A stretch of 64,000 bases of DNA from Chitinophagaceae bacterium (GCA_016720775.1 JADKJX010000001.1:806001-870000), one strand, 5' to 3'; shown: positions 1-9,368, numbered from the stretch's first letter. A program made the numbers and translations. Notes: a model not told the origin generated them from the letters alone.

Positions 1-81
1 CCTGAAAAATACTACCGGGAGACTATATTTTTTGAAAATGGCTTTCCCGATATTGGTATGCAAATAACGAATAAATTGTAA
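1..81 (+). CDS. C-terminal end of an unidentified protein (partial)
   Basis: An open frame runs from the first base to a TAA at 79-81 and encodes 26 residues ending in GMQITNKL. The beginning lies outside the window. I do not recognise the family. The frame is open and ends 159 bases before transketolase on the same strand, but 26 codons are too few to prove coding. Confidence 0.3.
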   Translation, partial: PEKYYRETIFFENGFPDIGMQITNKL

Positions 82-240
82 ACTTATTATCAACTATTTA
101 GGGCCCTGCATTTTTTCACTTTGTGTGCCCACGATTTTAAAGTAGGTTTGCAACCCGGAATTGCCCGGTATCAACCAGTTTATCCCGGGTGCTGATATTC
201 CGATTTAATATAATAAAGTAATACAAACTTAACCTTCCAA

Positions 241-1074
241 ATGAGTAAACTAACAGACACTGCCACCCAAATCCGCCGGGATATCGTACGTATGGTTCAT
301 GCCGTTCAAAGCGGCCACCCGGGCGGTTCCCTTGGATGTACCGAATATTTTACCGCACTTTACTTCAGTGTGATGAAGCATAACCCGGAGTTTAAAATGG
401 ATGGCATTGGCGAAGACCTGTTTTTCCTGAGCAATGGCCATATTTCCCCTGTTTTTTACAGCACGCTGGCACGCTGCGGGTATTTTCCTGTTCAGGAACT
501 GAGTACCTTCCGAAAAATAAACAGTCGCCTGCAGGGCCACCCCACAACGCATGAACATTTGCCGGGTGTTAGAATAGCCAGCGGATCGCTTGGACAGGGG
601 ATGAGTGTGGCAGTTGGGGCCGCCCTTGCTAAAAAGCTTAATAACGACAATAACATTGTTTATTCATTACACGGAGATGGCGAACTGGATGAAGGGCAGA
701 ATTGGGAAGCCATCATGTTTGCCGCACATAAAAAGGTAGATAACCTGGTCGCTACCATAGACTGGAACGGGCAACAAATTGACGGACCCACCAAATCGGT
801 GATGGCCCTCGACAGTCTCAGGGCAAAGTTTGAAGCATTTAACTGGCAGGTACTTGAAATGGATGGTAATGATATGGACGCCGTAGTGGCGGGGTTGAAT
901 AATGCAAAAACATTTGTTGGAAAAGGAAAACCAATTGTGATCCTGGTGAAGACCGAAATGGGTAAAGGCATCGACTTTATGGAAGGAAGCCATGAGTGGC
1001 ATGGCATAGCACCCAATGATGAACAATTGCAAAAAGCACTCGCACAATTACCCGAGACGCTGGGCGATTACTAA
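241..1074 (+). CDS. tkt: Transketolase, N-terminal subunit
   Basis: This 277-residue protein is the thiamine-diphosphate-binding half of a split transketolase, a cytoplasmic enzyme of the non-oxidative pentose phosphate pathway that moves two-carbon ketol units between sugar phosphates. The N-terminal SGHPGGSLG motif (about residues 24-32) supplies the catalytic-site histidine. GDGELDEG near residue 145 begins the TPP/Mg motif, which continues to the asparagine in DWNGQQIDG. The length fits the N-terminal subunit of split enzymes. The partner C-terminal subunit usually follows directly, but here a gene on the opposite strand ends only 3 bases away, so the partner must be elsewhere or missing. 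The start is the ATG at the head of the conserved frame. Confidence 0.92.
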   Translation: MSKLTDTATQIRRDIVRMVHAVQSGHPGGSLGCTEYFTALYFSVMKHNPEFKMDGIGEDLFFLSNGHISPVFYSTLARCGYFPVQELSTFRKINSRLQGHPTTHEHLPGVRIASGSLGQGMSVAVGAALAKKLNNDNNIVYSLHGDGELDEGQNWEAIMFAAHKKVDNLVATIDWNGQQIDGPTKSVMALDSLRAKFEAFNWQVLEMDGNDMDAVVAGLNNAKTFVGKGKPIVILVKTEMGKGIDFMEGSHEWHGIAPNDEQLQKALAQLPETLGDY

Positions 1075-1077
1075 ACA

Positions 1078-2298
1078 CTACCTCAATTCAAAATTCTGAT
1101 TGGAGGCTTTTTTTGCCGGGAACCAGGCCGCGGCAAAAGCAATGGCTGTGGCGGTGAAGGCGACCAGTAAAAAATCGGTGGCTATCAGTTTTACCGGGAA
1201 ATAATCGAGCAGGAAAGATCCGCCCTGTAATTTCACTAATTTAAATTTTACCTGCAACAGGCAGATTATTGTGGCCATGGAGATACCGGTTATTGTTCCA
1301 ATGCAACCCAGCAACAATCCTTCGCTTAAAAATATTTTCAGGATACCCGGTTTGTTCACGCCCATGCTTTGCAAAACGCTGATATCTTTCTTTTTTTCAA
1401 GTACCAGCATGGTCAATGCGCTGATCATATTGAACGCCGCAATGATCAGTATGAGTGTAAGCACCGCATAGATGGCCCACTTCTCCAGTTTCATGGTATT
1501 GTAAAGGCTGGTATTCTGTTCATACTTAGTCTGAACTTTATAGCCTTTCCCTAATAGTAGCGCAAGTTTGTTTTTCTCTTCTTCCGGAATGGTCTTTTCT
1601 CTCAATTTAATTTCAACCGCACTGTATTCATCGGCAGCAAAACTCATTTGCTGTTTTACAAAACCAATATTGGTGATGGCATACCGGTCATCGAACTCCT
1701 GCTGGATGGTAAACACACCAGCTGCTTTCAGCGTTCCTTCACTCAGTGATTGCAGGGGATCATTATTCAGGCTGTTCTTTTTTGGCAGGATAACCGTAAG
1801 CGGATCCGAAGGTAAGGCAGGGTTTACGTTTATTGCAACTGCATTTTGAATTCCTGAGCCCGCTACTAATTCCGGATCACCGGTAGTGCCGGTAAAATAG
1901 CGGCCCCGGTTGGTTTTGGCGGCAACGCCACTCACTTTTTCGTAATTGTCATCAACGCCTTTCAGGTAAACCACGGTTTGTGCATCCTGGTTTTTTAAAA
2001 GTGCTTTTTCTTCTGCCACGAGTGAAAGATTTTCAACCGAAGGGAATTTTTTAAGGGTAGCGATCTGATCGGCTGTAAGTAAAAATGTTTTTCCTGTGGC
2101 TGGCAATACTTTTATATCGGTATAAAAAGAAGAGTAGAGGGATTTCACCAGGTCTTCAAATCCATTAAAAACGCTCAGCACCAATACCTGGCAGCAGGTG
2201 GCAAATGCAATGACTGCCACGGTAACCCATGCAATGATGTTGATGGCATTGGCACTTTTTTTTGCTCTGAAGTATCGCCACGCAAAAGTTAAGTACAT
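1078..2298 (-). CDS. FtsX-like ABC transporter permease (LolC/LolE type)
   Basis: A 406-residue inner-membrane permease of the FtsX/MacB superfamily, of the type that releases lipoproteins from the inner membrane. The N-terminus MYLTFAWRYFRAKKSAN is followed by one membrane segment, a large periplasmic domain (about residues 60-265) and three C-terminal membrane segments with the conserved VLEKKKDISVLQSMG stretch of the FtsX domain. I placed the start at this ATG: the 25 upstream in-frame codons are translated from a GTTTG-type intergenic repeat. It follows rbfA on the same strand, an arrangement I recall from other Bacteroidota, and converges on transketolase. Its ATPase partner is not in the window. 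The exact substrate is not shown. Confidence 0.85.
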   Translation of the reverse strand: MYLTFAWRYFRAKKSANAINIIAWVTVAVIAFATCCQVLVLSVFNGFEDLVKSLYSSFYTDIKVLPATGKTFLLTADQIATLKKFPSVENLSLVAEEKALLKNQDAQTVVYLKGVDDNYEKVSGVAAKTNRGRYFTGTTGDPELVAGSGIQNAVAINVNPALPSDPLTVILPKKNSLNNDPLQSLSEGTLKAAGVFTIQQEFDDRYAITNIGFVKQQMSFAADEYSAVEIKLREKTIPEEEKNKLALLLGKGYKVQTKYEQNTSLYNTMKLEKWAIYAVLTLILIIAAFNMISALTMLVLEKKKDISVLQSMGVNKPGILKIFLSEGLLLGCIGTITGISMATIICLLQVKFKLVKLQGGSFLLDYFPVKLIATDFLLVAFTATAIAFAAAWFPAKKASNQNFELR

Positions 2299-2382
2299 CC
2301 GGGTTTGAAGTTTGAGGTTTGTGGTTGTCAAAGAGTCTGCCGGTACAGTAAAACCACAAACTGCAAACCACAAACAATGAAT
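2299..2382. repeat. Inverted pair of GTTTG-type repeats between permease and rbfA
   Basis: The left arm carries GTTTGAAGTTTGAGGTTTG (from about 2304) and TGGTT. The right arm carries AACCACAAAC and GCAAACCACAAAC (about 2353-2377). The arms are imperfect reverse complements and could fold in the transcript between rbfA and the permease. The layout matches the spacers of the nuo operon, and related units occur at 36783 and inside mfd. Confidence 0.7.
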
Positions 2383-2742
2383 TTAACTATCCTTTTTCTT
2401 GATCTCCTTAAACAGTTGTTCCATCTTATCAACATAGTCCAGTGTGTCATCAATATAAAAAGTGAGTTTGGGCATGCTGCGTAACTGGTGACGTACTCTT
2501 TCCGTCAATTCCTTTTTTATTTCCCAGCTCCGCTCTTCAATTTTTTTCAAGGCTGCAAAACTATCTGCCACTTTAAAGAAACTCAGGTATATCCTTGCAT
2601 CAAAAAGATCAGGCGTAATCTTTACGGATGATATGGAAATCATGCCGCCATCCATCATGGATAGTCCCAGCCGCTGAAAAATATCGCTCAGTTCTTTGTT
2701 CAGCAACCCCGCCACCTGTTTTTGTCTTTTGCCTTCCAACAT
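2383..2742 (-). CDS. rbfA: Ribosome-binding factor A
   Basis: RbfA (119 residues) is a small KH-fold factor that binds the 30S subunit and helps mature the 5' end of 16S rRNA. The family pattern is clear: an N-terminal helix with RQKQVAGLLNKELSDIF, the strand ISISSVKITPDLFDARIYLS, and the C-terminal LRSMPKLTFYIDDTLDY. The length is typical. It is divergent from the MsbA-like exporter with a 63-base shared upstream region, and is followed on its own strand by the FtsX-like permease after a repeat-filled 84-base spacer. Confidence 0.93.
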   Translation of the reverse strand: MLEGKRQKQVAGLLNKELSDIFQRLGLSMMDGGMISISSVKITPDLFDARIYLSFFKVADSFAALKKIEERSWEIKKELTERVRHQLRSMPKLTFYIDDTLDYVDKMEQLFKEIKKKDS

Positions 2743-2805
2743 GATGTTTACGTTTTAATCGATGTAAAATTAGTTACTTTGCCGTTTCTACACCGATTTA
2801 TTAAC

Positions 2806-4617
2806 ATGAAACGATATTCAAGGGTTTTTGGTTACCTGGGAAAATACAAAACGTCCATCGCCTGGTATTTTGTGGCTATTTTCCTTTCTATTTTATTTTC
2901 TATTGTTTCTATTGGCATGCTGGCGCCCTTTATGAACCTGATCTTTAAACAGGATGCCATACCCGATGTGGCCAAAAAGCCTGATGTGGGGGTTATGCAC
3001 TGGATAAAAGAACAACTGGGTGGCCTCATCAATACCAATGACCCGGTGCATGCGTTGGGAATGATCTGCATACTTATTATTATATCCATCGCTTTAAAGA
3101 ACCTGTTTCTTTATTTATCCTACAGGGCAATGGGCCCGATAAAAAATGGTATCGTTACCCGGTTCAGGATTGACCTGTATAATAAGATACTTCAATTGCC
3201 TATTGGATATTTTACCGAACAACGCAAGGGCGACCTGATGAGCCGCATCACCAATGATGTAGGCGAAGTGGAAGGCTCGGTAGTGGGCACGTTGGAAGGC
3301 TGGGTAAGAGACCCCTTGACCATCCTCATTAATTTAACCGTTCTTTTTTATATCAGCCCCTTACTCACCGGGTTGATTTTATTATGCATTCCCGTGATGG
3401 GTTTAGTGATCGGCAGGCTAAGCCGTTCTTTAAGAAGACAATCGGGAAGGATCGCAATTAAAGCAGGCGAGACTATTTCTATCATTGAAGAAACACTGGG
3501 CGGGCTGCGGGTGATAAAGGCATTTAATGTAGAAGCAATGTTGCGTAATAAATTCCATGGAGTAAGCACTGACTGGGAAGATGCACGCAACCAGGTCGGT
3601 TACCGGAAAGACCTGGCTTCGCCGATGAGTGAGATGATGGGAGTGGCTATCTTTTCAGGTATCTTATGGTTTGGCGGTAAGTTGGTTTTATCAAAGGGGA
3701 TCGCCCTGGATGGGGCTATGTTTCTTGCCTACATGGGTTTGTTCTATAACATCATTGATCCGGCTAAATCCATATCTACGGCTTTCAGCAATATGCAAAA
3801 AGGTTCAGCAGCCATTGAAAGGATCGAGGAAGTATTGAAAGCTCCGGTAACAGTGGATGATAATGTGAACGGGAAAAAAGCCGAGACCTTCAACAGTACC
3901 ATCGAATTCAAAAATGTAGGGTTTAAATATGAGGATGTTGACATACTGAAAAATATCAACCTTAAAATAGAAAAAGGAAAGACGGTTGCGTTGGTAGGAA
4001 GCAGTGGTGCAGGCAAAAGTACACTCGCCGACCTGGTACCCCGCTTTCATGACGTAAGCAGCGGCGAATTACTGATCGACGGGGTTAATATAAAAGAGTA
4101 CTCCCTGCATTCGGTGCGTAATTTAATGAGTATCGTTACCCAGGAACCCATCCTCTTTAATGATACCATTGCCAGCAACATTGCATTGGGAATGAGTAAT
4201 GCAACTCAGGCAGAGATAGAAGCGGCAGCAAAAATTGCCAATGCGCATGAATTTATTGTACAAAAGGAAGAAAGCTACAACACCAATATCGGCGACCGGG
4301 GCAGTAAACTAAGTGGCGGTGAACGCCAGCGCATGACCATCGCAAGGGCCGTACTTAAGAATCCGCCGATATTGATACTGGATGAAGCAACATCTTCTTT
4401 GGATACAGAAAGCGAACGGTTGGTGCAGGATGCTATTGATAACCTGATGAGCAACCGTACCAGTATTGTGATTGCTCACCGGCTCAGCACCATTCGTCAT
4501 GCCGATGAAATAATCGTATTACAAAAAGGTGAGATCGTGGAAAGAGGTACACACAACAGCCTCATTGCACAAAACGGATTTTATAAAAGGCTGGTGGATA
4601 TGCAGGAGGTGAAGTAG
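2806..4617 (+). CDS. ABC exporter, fused permease and ATPase (MsbA-like)
   Basis: A 603-residue half-transporter with about six membrane segments in the first 330 residues and a nucleotide-binding domain after. Walker A is GSSGAGKST (near residue 398), the signature is LSGGERQRM (near 501), Walker B is ILILDEAT (near 523) and the switch histidine is in AHRLS (near 556). This is the MsbA/lipid or multidrug exporter architecture; lipid A export is plausible but not proven by sequence. I chose MKRYSRVFGYLGKYK as the start because the 28 codons upstream are non-conserved and cross the shared promoter region with rbfA. The sequence TTACTTTG at 2774-2781 resembles a Bacteroidota -7 box with one mismatch. 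Confidence 0.9.
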   Translation: MKRYSRVFGYLGKYKTSIAWYFVAIFLSILFSIVSIGMLAPFMNLIFKQDAIPDVAKKPDVGVMHWIKEQLGGLINTNDPVHALGMICILIIISIALKNLFLYLSYRAMGPIKNGIVTRFRIDLYNKILQLPIGYFTEQRKGDLMSRITNDVGEVEGSVVGTLEGWVRDPLTILINLTVLFYISPLLTGLILLCIPVMGLVIGRLSRSLRRQSGRIAIKAGETISIIEETLGGLRVIKAFNVEAMLRNKFHGVSTDWEDARNQVGYRKDLASPMSEMMGVAIFSGILWFGGKLVLSKGIALDGAMFLAYMGLFYNIIDPAKSISTAFSNMQKGSAAIERIEEVLKAPVTVDDNVNGKKAETFNSTIEFKNVGFKYEDVDILKNINLKIEKGKTVALVGSSGAGKSTLADLVPRFHDVSSGELLIDGVNIKEYSLHSVRNLMSIVTQEPILFNDTIASNIALGMSNATQAEIEAAAKIANAHEFIVQKEESYNTNIGDRGSKLSGGERQRMTIARAVLKNPPILILDEATSSLDTESERLVQDAIDNLMSNRTSIVIAHRLSTIRHADEIIVLQKGEIVERGTHNSLIAQNGFYKRLVDMQEVK

Positions 4618-4620
4618 AGC

Positions 4621-4675
4621 AGATACTGGATGCTAGATACCAGACAGCGCATTTGGCCTCTTGCATCCAGTATCT
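4621..4675. repeat. 13-bp perfect inverted repeat between exporter and VOC gene
   Basis: AGATACTGGATGC at 4621-4633 is the exact reverse complement of 4663-4675, with a 29-base loop that holds a partial direct copy (AGATACCAG). It lies between two convergent genes. It may act as a bidirectional terminator, though no strong T run follows, and it looks like another low-complexity inverted pair. Confidence 0.65.
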
Positions 4676-4683
4676 TGTATTTT

Positions 4684-5031
4684 TCAGGCCCCTTCGATCA
4701 ACCCCACTGCATTTCCCCAGGGATCGATAACAGTGGCTACTTTAATTCCTCCACCTACATCCGCAGTATCGTATAAAATAGTTGCACCCTGCTCAACTGA
4801 TTTCTGAACACATTTTTCTATTTCGTCCACCGCCCAGTGGCTTACTGTTTGATTGCCGATGGTAACCGTTTCATCCTGCGGATGCAGGCCCAGTTCACAA
4901 CCATTAAAATCAAATCCTACATAAAAAGCCTCATCAAAATAGGGTTGAGTGCCGGTAAGAATGATGTACCATTCTTTTGCTTTTTGCATATCGGGTACAT
5001 AGTAAATAACGGTTCTTAGTTTTTTAAACAT
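4684..5031 (-). CDS. VOC (glyoxalase/bleomycin-resistance fold) protein
   Basis: A 115-residue single-domain protein of the vicinal oxygen chelate superfamily: MFKKLRTVIYYVPDMQKAKEWY at the start, CELGLHP in the middle and the typical ending VATVIDPWGNAVGLIE. Members bind a metal and catalyse varied reactions or bind drugs; the substrate cannot be told. The start is set at MFKKLRT because the 15 codons further upstream are translated from the CACAAAG-type repeat. Confidence 0.85.
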   Translation of the reverse strand: MFKKLRTVIYYVPDMQKAKEWYIILTGTQPYFDEAFYVGFDFNGCELGLHPQDETVTIGNQTVSHWAVDEIEKCVQKSVEQGATILYDTADVGGGIKVATVIDPWGNAVGLIEGA

Positions 5032-5041
5032 GGAATTATTT

Positions 5042-5082
5042 TTTAACCACAAAGACGCTAAGGCACAAAGATTCACAAAGTT
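5042..5082. repeat. CACAAAG-type low-complexity repeat
   Basis: Starting with TTTAACCACAAAGACGC, the stretch holds three near copies of CACAAAG (ACCACAAAGACG, GGCACAAAG, TTCACAAAG). It sits just upstream of the VOC gene start. Similar accessory-free repeats of this style also occur at 31315. Confidence 0.55.
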
Positions 5083-5090
5083 TATGGAAT

Positions 5091-5118
5091 AAAAAAGAGG
5101 ATGAAATCAATCATCCTC
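5091..5118 (-). terminator. Intrinsic terminator of the dksA-like gene
   Basis: GAGGATGA (5097-5104) pairs perfectly with TCATCCTC (5111-5118) around a six-base loop. Read on the minus strand the hairpin is followed by a run of six T. It lies 31 bases past the stop of the dksA-like gene. Confidence 0.75.
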
Positions 5119-5148
5119 CATTATTAATTTTGAATTATTAATTCTTAA

Positions 5149-5976
5149 TTATTTCACCGCTCCCATCTTAGCCTCAATGCTCAAGGTTGCATGTGGCACG
5201 GCACGTAAACGGGCTTTATCGATCAGTTTACCGGTAACACGACAAATACCATAGGTTTTGTTTTCAATACGCATCAGGGCTTTTTCCAGGTGATCAATGA
5301 ATGTGATCTGGCGGCTTGCCATCTGGCTCAGTTGCTCTCTTTCCATGCTGATGCTTCCATCTTCCATGGTCATGTAGCGGCTGTCGTCCATATCGCCACC
5401 GGTTTCATCCTTACGGGTAATTAATCCCTGCAGGTAAGCCAATTCCTTTTTTGCAGATTCCAGCTTACGTTGAATAAGCTCTCTGAATTCCGTGAGATCA
5501 GCATCGCTGTATCTTACGATCGGTGCCCCGGGGTCATTTATCGGCTGATCCAATACCGACCTTGTAAAATCAGGCTGGTATTTGCGGGATGTTTTGGTGT
5601 TGATCTTCGGCAACACAACTGGTTTTGCCGGGGTGATCTTAATGTCTTTTGCTTTTAATGGCTGTTGTGCCTTTTCAGGGGCTTTCTTAACCGGGGCCGC
5701 CTTGGCTACTGGTTTCTTTACCTCGATCTTTTTTTTCATAGGTTGTTTTACTGCTGTTTTTTTGGCTGCTGCTTTTGCAATGGGTTTAGTAGGTTTTTTT
5801 ACAGGCGCTGCCTTTTTAGGGGCGGTTTTTGCCGGCTTTTTGGCTGCCGGTTTTTTAGCAACAGGCTTTTTGGCAACTGCTTTTTTAGGAGCGGTCTTTT
5901 TAGCCGGGGCAGATTTTTTAACGGGCTTTGCTGGTTTTTTAGCAGCAGGTTTAGCCGCTTTCTTTTTTGTTGCCAT
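5149..5976 (-). CDS. TraR/DksA-family protein with histone H1-like Lys/Ala/Pro tail
   Basis: 275 residues in two parts. Residues 1 to about 128 are almost only Lys, Ala, Pro and Val (KKPAKTAPKKAAPVKK-type repeats), like eukaryotic histone H1 tails, and should be disordered and bind DNA or RNA. The C-terminal half has a DksA-like coiled coil (ELIQRKLESAKKELAYL) and the TraR/DksA end domain with YGICRVTGKLI and ARLRAVPHATLSIE. DksA binds the RNA polymerase secondary channel with ppGpp. The usual four-cysteine zinc finger is reduced to one Cys, so no zinc site is expected. It starts 4 bases past the ileS stop, so the two are probably cotranscribed. A terminator follows. Confidence 0.85.
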   Translation of the reverse strand: MATKKKAAKPAAKKPAKPVKKSAPAKKTAPKKAVAKKPVAKKPAAKKPAKTAPKKAAPVKKPTKPIAKAAAKKTAVKQPMKKKIEVKKPVAKAAPVKKAPEKAQQPLKAKDIKITPAKPVVLPKINTKTSRKYQPDFTRSVLDQPINDPGAPIVRYSDADLTEFRELIQRKLESAKKELAYLQGLITRKDETGGDMDDSRYMTMEDGSISMEREQLSQMASRQITFIDHLEKALMRIENKTYGICRVTGKLIDKARLRAVPHATLSIEAKMGAVK

Positions 5977-5980
5977 ACTA

Positions 5981-8900
5981 TTATCCTTTTTTAAGTACGT
6001 TCACTTTTAATGATATGTCATTCACTTCAATTTCAATACCGGTATCTAAAACCGGCAAAAATGCCAGTGAATCAGCCAGAATTTCGGCGCAAATATAGTC
6101 TTTATATTGAATTAAGGAGGGTTGCAGCCCGCCATTTTCCGACACCTGCACATCCACTCTATCGGTAAGATTGAAATTGCTGTCTTTGCGAATGTTTTGA
6201 ATGCGGTTCACGAATTCCCGGGCATCTCCTTCCTTCTTCAAATCACCTGTAATTGTTATATCTAAAGCCACTGTTAACTGTCCTTTTACGGCTACTTCAT
6301 AACCAGGGATCTCATCCGTAGATACTTCCAGGTCTTCCGCAGTAATGGTAATTGGTTCTTCCCCGGCAGATGCATATCCCGGGTTAAGAATGTATTCGTT
6401 TTCCAGCACTTTATCAATGGTTGTGTTATCAAAGCCTGCAATTTGTTCTGCAGCCCATTTCATTTTTGGTCCCAGCTTTTTGCCCAGGGTTTTGAAATTG
6501 GCTTTTGCCTTCTTCTTTATGAAATCATTCTCGGCGCCCAATATGTCCACTTCCTTGATATTGGTTTCAGCCTTAATGATCTCTTCCACTTTTTTTATCC
6601 GGGAAGCCATGGTGGAATCCAATGCCGGGATAAAAACTTTTTGCAGAGGTTGCCTTACTTTGAGATTTACCTTTTTACGGAGAGATAATATCAGCGAAGA
6701 AGTATCCTGTGCCAGCTGCATCCTTTTTTCCAGGTCTATGTCAATTACTGATTCGTCCGGTTTTGGAAAATCAGTATGATGTACCGACTCGTTTGTAAAC
6801 CGTTTGGAAACATTGTTCAGGTTATTGAATAACCAATCGGCAAAGAACGGGGCGATTGGCGCCATCAGTTTGCTCAGTGTTTCTAAACATTCGTACAAGG
6901 TTTGGTAAGCACAGATCTTATCATGTTCGTATTCTCCTTTCCAGAAACGGCGACGGCAGAGACGTACGTACCAGTTGCTCAGGTGAGCATCCACAAAATC
7001 TTCTATTGCCCTGCCGGCTTGCGTGGGTTCATAATCATCAAAACTCTGCTGAACATCTTTTATGAGAGAATTTAATGAGGATAATATCCATTGGTCAATT
7101 TCGGGCCTGTCTTTTACCGGGATGTATTTTTCGTTAAATGCAAAGCCATCCACATTGGCATACAAAGCAAAGAACTGGTACGTGTTATAAAGTGTGCCGA
7201 AGAATTTCCGTTGTACTTCCTTGATGCCTTCCGCATCAAACTTTAAACTGTCCCAGGGCGATGCATTGGTAATGAGATACCAGCGGGTGGCATCGGCGCC
7301 AAAACTATTGATGGTTGCAAAGGGATCTACTACGTTGCCAAGGCGCTTGCTCATTTTGTTGCCATTCTTATCCAGTACCAGGCCATTGCTTACAACCGTT
7401 TTGTAAGCAACACTGTCAAATAATAAAACACCTAGTGCATGGAGTGTATAGAACCATCCTCTCGTTTGGTCAACTCCTTCGGCAATAAAATCAGCCGGAA
7501 AATTCTGTTTGAATGTTTCTTTATTTTCAAAAGGGAAATGCCATTGCGCATAAGGCATGGCGCCACTGTCGAACCAAACATCGATCAGGTCGGGAACCCG
7601 TTTCATTGGTTTACCGGAATCACTGACTAAAGTAATATCATCCACATAAGGTTTGTGAAGATCAAGAATACCTTCATGCAGGTAATGCTTGTTCGTTTCG
7701 TCGCCCAAAGTTTCAGCAGCCTTCTTTATTTCATTATTTAATTCCTGGATAGAGCCGATGCACTTTTCTTCTTCTCCGTCTTCTGTTTTCCAGATAGGTA
7801 ATGGGGTTCCCCAAAAGCGGCTGCGGCTGAGGTTCCAGTCCACCATATTTTCCAGCCAGTTGCCAAAGCGGCCTGTGCCGGTGCTTGCCGGTTTCCAGTT
7901 GATGGTCTTATTCAATTCCACCATCCGGTCTTTTACTGCCGTGGTTTTAATGAACCAGGCATCCAGTGGGTAATAGATGATTGGCTTATCAGTCCTCCAG
8001 CAATGCGGATAATTGTGTTCGTATTTTTCAACCTTAAAAGCCCGGTTCTCTTTTTTTAGTTTTACGGAGATGTCAACATTTACATCCACATAATCTTTTT
8101 CATCTTTATAATTCTTTACATAGCGGCCGCTGAATTCGCCCACGCCTTCTACAAATTTTCCCTGCTTATCAACCAGGGTTAAAATGCCGAGATTATTTTT
8201 TTGTCCAACCCTGAAATCATCTGCACCAAAGGCCGGGGCAGTATGTACGATGCCGGTACCATCTTCGGTGGTAACAAAATCGCCGAGGATAACCCGGAAT
8301 GGTTGTGCGCCAGGAGTTATTTCCTGTATCTTTTCCAAAGTGTTTGAATTGCAGGGCAGGAGTTGGTCGTATGATGCTCCATCTAAATCTTTTCCTTTAA
8401 ACTCATCTAATATTTTCCATGGTAATAATTTTATTTCGGCATTATAGTTATCAAAATCACCGTTTTCACCCTCAGGTTTGAAATATTTTCCGATCAAATT
8501 TTTTGCAAGAATTACTTTAATTGACAGATGCGTATATGGATTAAATGTTTGCACCAACACATAATCAATATTTGGTCCAACAGTCAGTCCAAGGTTTGAT
8601 GGTAATGTCCATGGAGTGGTCGTCCATGCTAAGAAGAATATTTCACCATCAATATTTTTAATTTTTAATTTTTCATTTTTAATTGCCTTGAACATTGCCA
8701 CCACACTCGTATCCTTTACATCTTTATAAGTACCCGGTTGGTTTAATTCATGCGATGATAAACCCGTACCTGCTGCAGGTGAATAGGGTTGAATGCTCAC
8801 ACTCTCGTACAAATAGCCTTTCTTATATAGTTCACTCAGGCACCACCAAAGTGTTTCAATATAATTGTTCTCAAATGTCACATATGGGTTATTCAGATCA

Positions 8901-9331
8901 ACCCAGTAGCCCATTCTTTGGGTGATATCGTCCCATTTATCTTTAAAGCGCATCACCACCTCCCGGCACTTCTTATTATAATCCTCTACTGATATTTTAG
9001 TACCGATATCTTCTTTGGTAATGCCCAGTTCTTTTTCAACACCCAGTTCAATGGGCAGGCCATGGGTATCCCATCCGCCCTTACGTTTTACCTGGAAACC
9101 CTGCATGGTCTTGTAGCGGCAAACCAGGTCCTTTAATGTTCTTGAAATAACATGGTGAATACCGGGCATGCCATTGGCGCTTGGGGGGCCTTCGTAAAAA
9201 ACAAAGGGCGTTTTTCCTTCCCTGAGTTCAACACTCTTTTGAAATGTGTTTTCCTTTTTCCATTTTGCCAATATCTCTTCGCTGATGGAGGGAAGGTTAA
9301 GTTGCTGGTATTCTGTGTATTTAACACTCAT
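5981..9331 (-). CDS. ileS: Isoleucyl-tRNA synthetase
   Basis: This 1116-residue class I synthetase charges tRNA-Ile in the cytoplasm. The HIGH-equivalent is in PPSANGMPGIHHV (near residue 50), WDTHGLPIE follows, and KMSKRLGN (near residue 660) is the second signature. The editing domain contains WTTTPWTLPSNLGL and TEDGTGIVHTAPAFG. The C-terminal part is of the long form with an ABEC-like anticodon region. It is the first gene of a minus-strand pair with the dksA-like gene. A -7 box TACCTTTG lies about 38 bases upstream. Confidence 0.97.
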   Translation of the reverse strand: MSVKYTEYQQLNLPSISEEILAKWKKENTFQKSVELREGKTPFVFYEGPPSANGMPGIHHVISRTLKDLVCRYKTMQGFQVKRKGGWDTHGLPIELGVEKELGITKEDIGTKISVEDYNKKCREVVMRFKDKWDDITQRMGYWVDLNNPYVTFENNYIETLWWCLSELYKKGYLYESVSIQPYSPAAGTGLSSHELNQPGTYKDVKDTSVVAMFKAIKNEKLKIKNIDGEIFFLAWTTTPWTLPSNLGLTVGPNIDYVLVQTFNPYTHLSIKVILAKNLIGKYFKPEGENGDFDNYNAEIKLLPWKILDEFKGKDLDGASYDQLLPCNSNTLEKIQEITPGAQPFRVILGDFVTTEDGTGIVHTAPAFGADDFRVGQKNNLGILTLVDKQGKFVEGVGEFSGRYVKNYKDEKDYVDVNVDISVKLKKENRAFKVEKYEHNYPHCWRTDKPIIYYPLDAWFIKTTAVKDRMVELNKTINWKPASTGTGRFGNWLENMVDWNLSRSRFWGTPLPIWKTEDGEEEKCIGSIQELNNEIKKAAETLGDETNKHYLHEGILDLHKPYVDDITLVSDSGKPMKRVPDLIDVWFDSGAMPYAQWHFPFENKETFKQNFPADFIAEGVDQTRGWFYTLHALGVLLFDSVAYKTVVSNGLVLDKNGNKMSKRLGNVVDPFATINSFGADATRWYLITNASPWDSLKFDAEGIKEVQRKFFGTLYNTYQFFALYANVDGFAFNEKYIPVKDRPEIDQWILSSLNSLIKDVQQSFDDYEPTQAGRAIEDFVDAHLSNWYVRLCRRRFWKGEYEHDKICAYQTLYECLETLSKLMAPIAPFFADWLFNNLNNVSKRFTNESVHHTDFPKPDESVIDIDLEKRMQLAQDTSSLILSLRKKVNLKVRQPLQKVFIPALDSTMASRIKKVEEIIKAETNIKEVDILGAENDFIKKKAKANFKTLGKKLGPKMKWAAEQIAGFDNTTIDKVLENEYILNPGYASAGEEPITITAEDLEVSTDEIPGYEVAVKGQLTVALDITITGDLKKEGDAREFVNRIQNIRKDSNFNLTDRVDVQVSENGGLQPSLIQYKDYICAEILADSLAFLPVLDTGIEIEVNDISLKVNVLKKG

Positions 9332-9368
9332 ATGATTCTTTCTTCAATCTGTACGTGTAATAAGTGTG

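Noticed and set aside
5582..6010. Long plus-strand frame of Phe/Leu/Gly/Ala-rich sequence opposite the dksA-like gene
   Set aside because: It is a mirror of the Lys/Ala/Pro repeat codons of the real gene on the minus strand.
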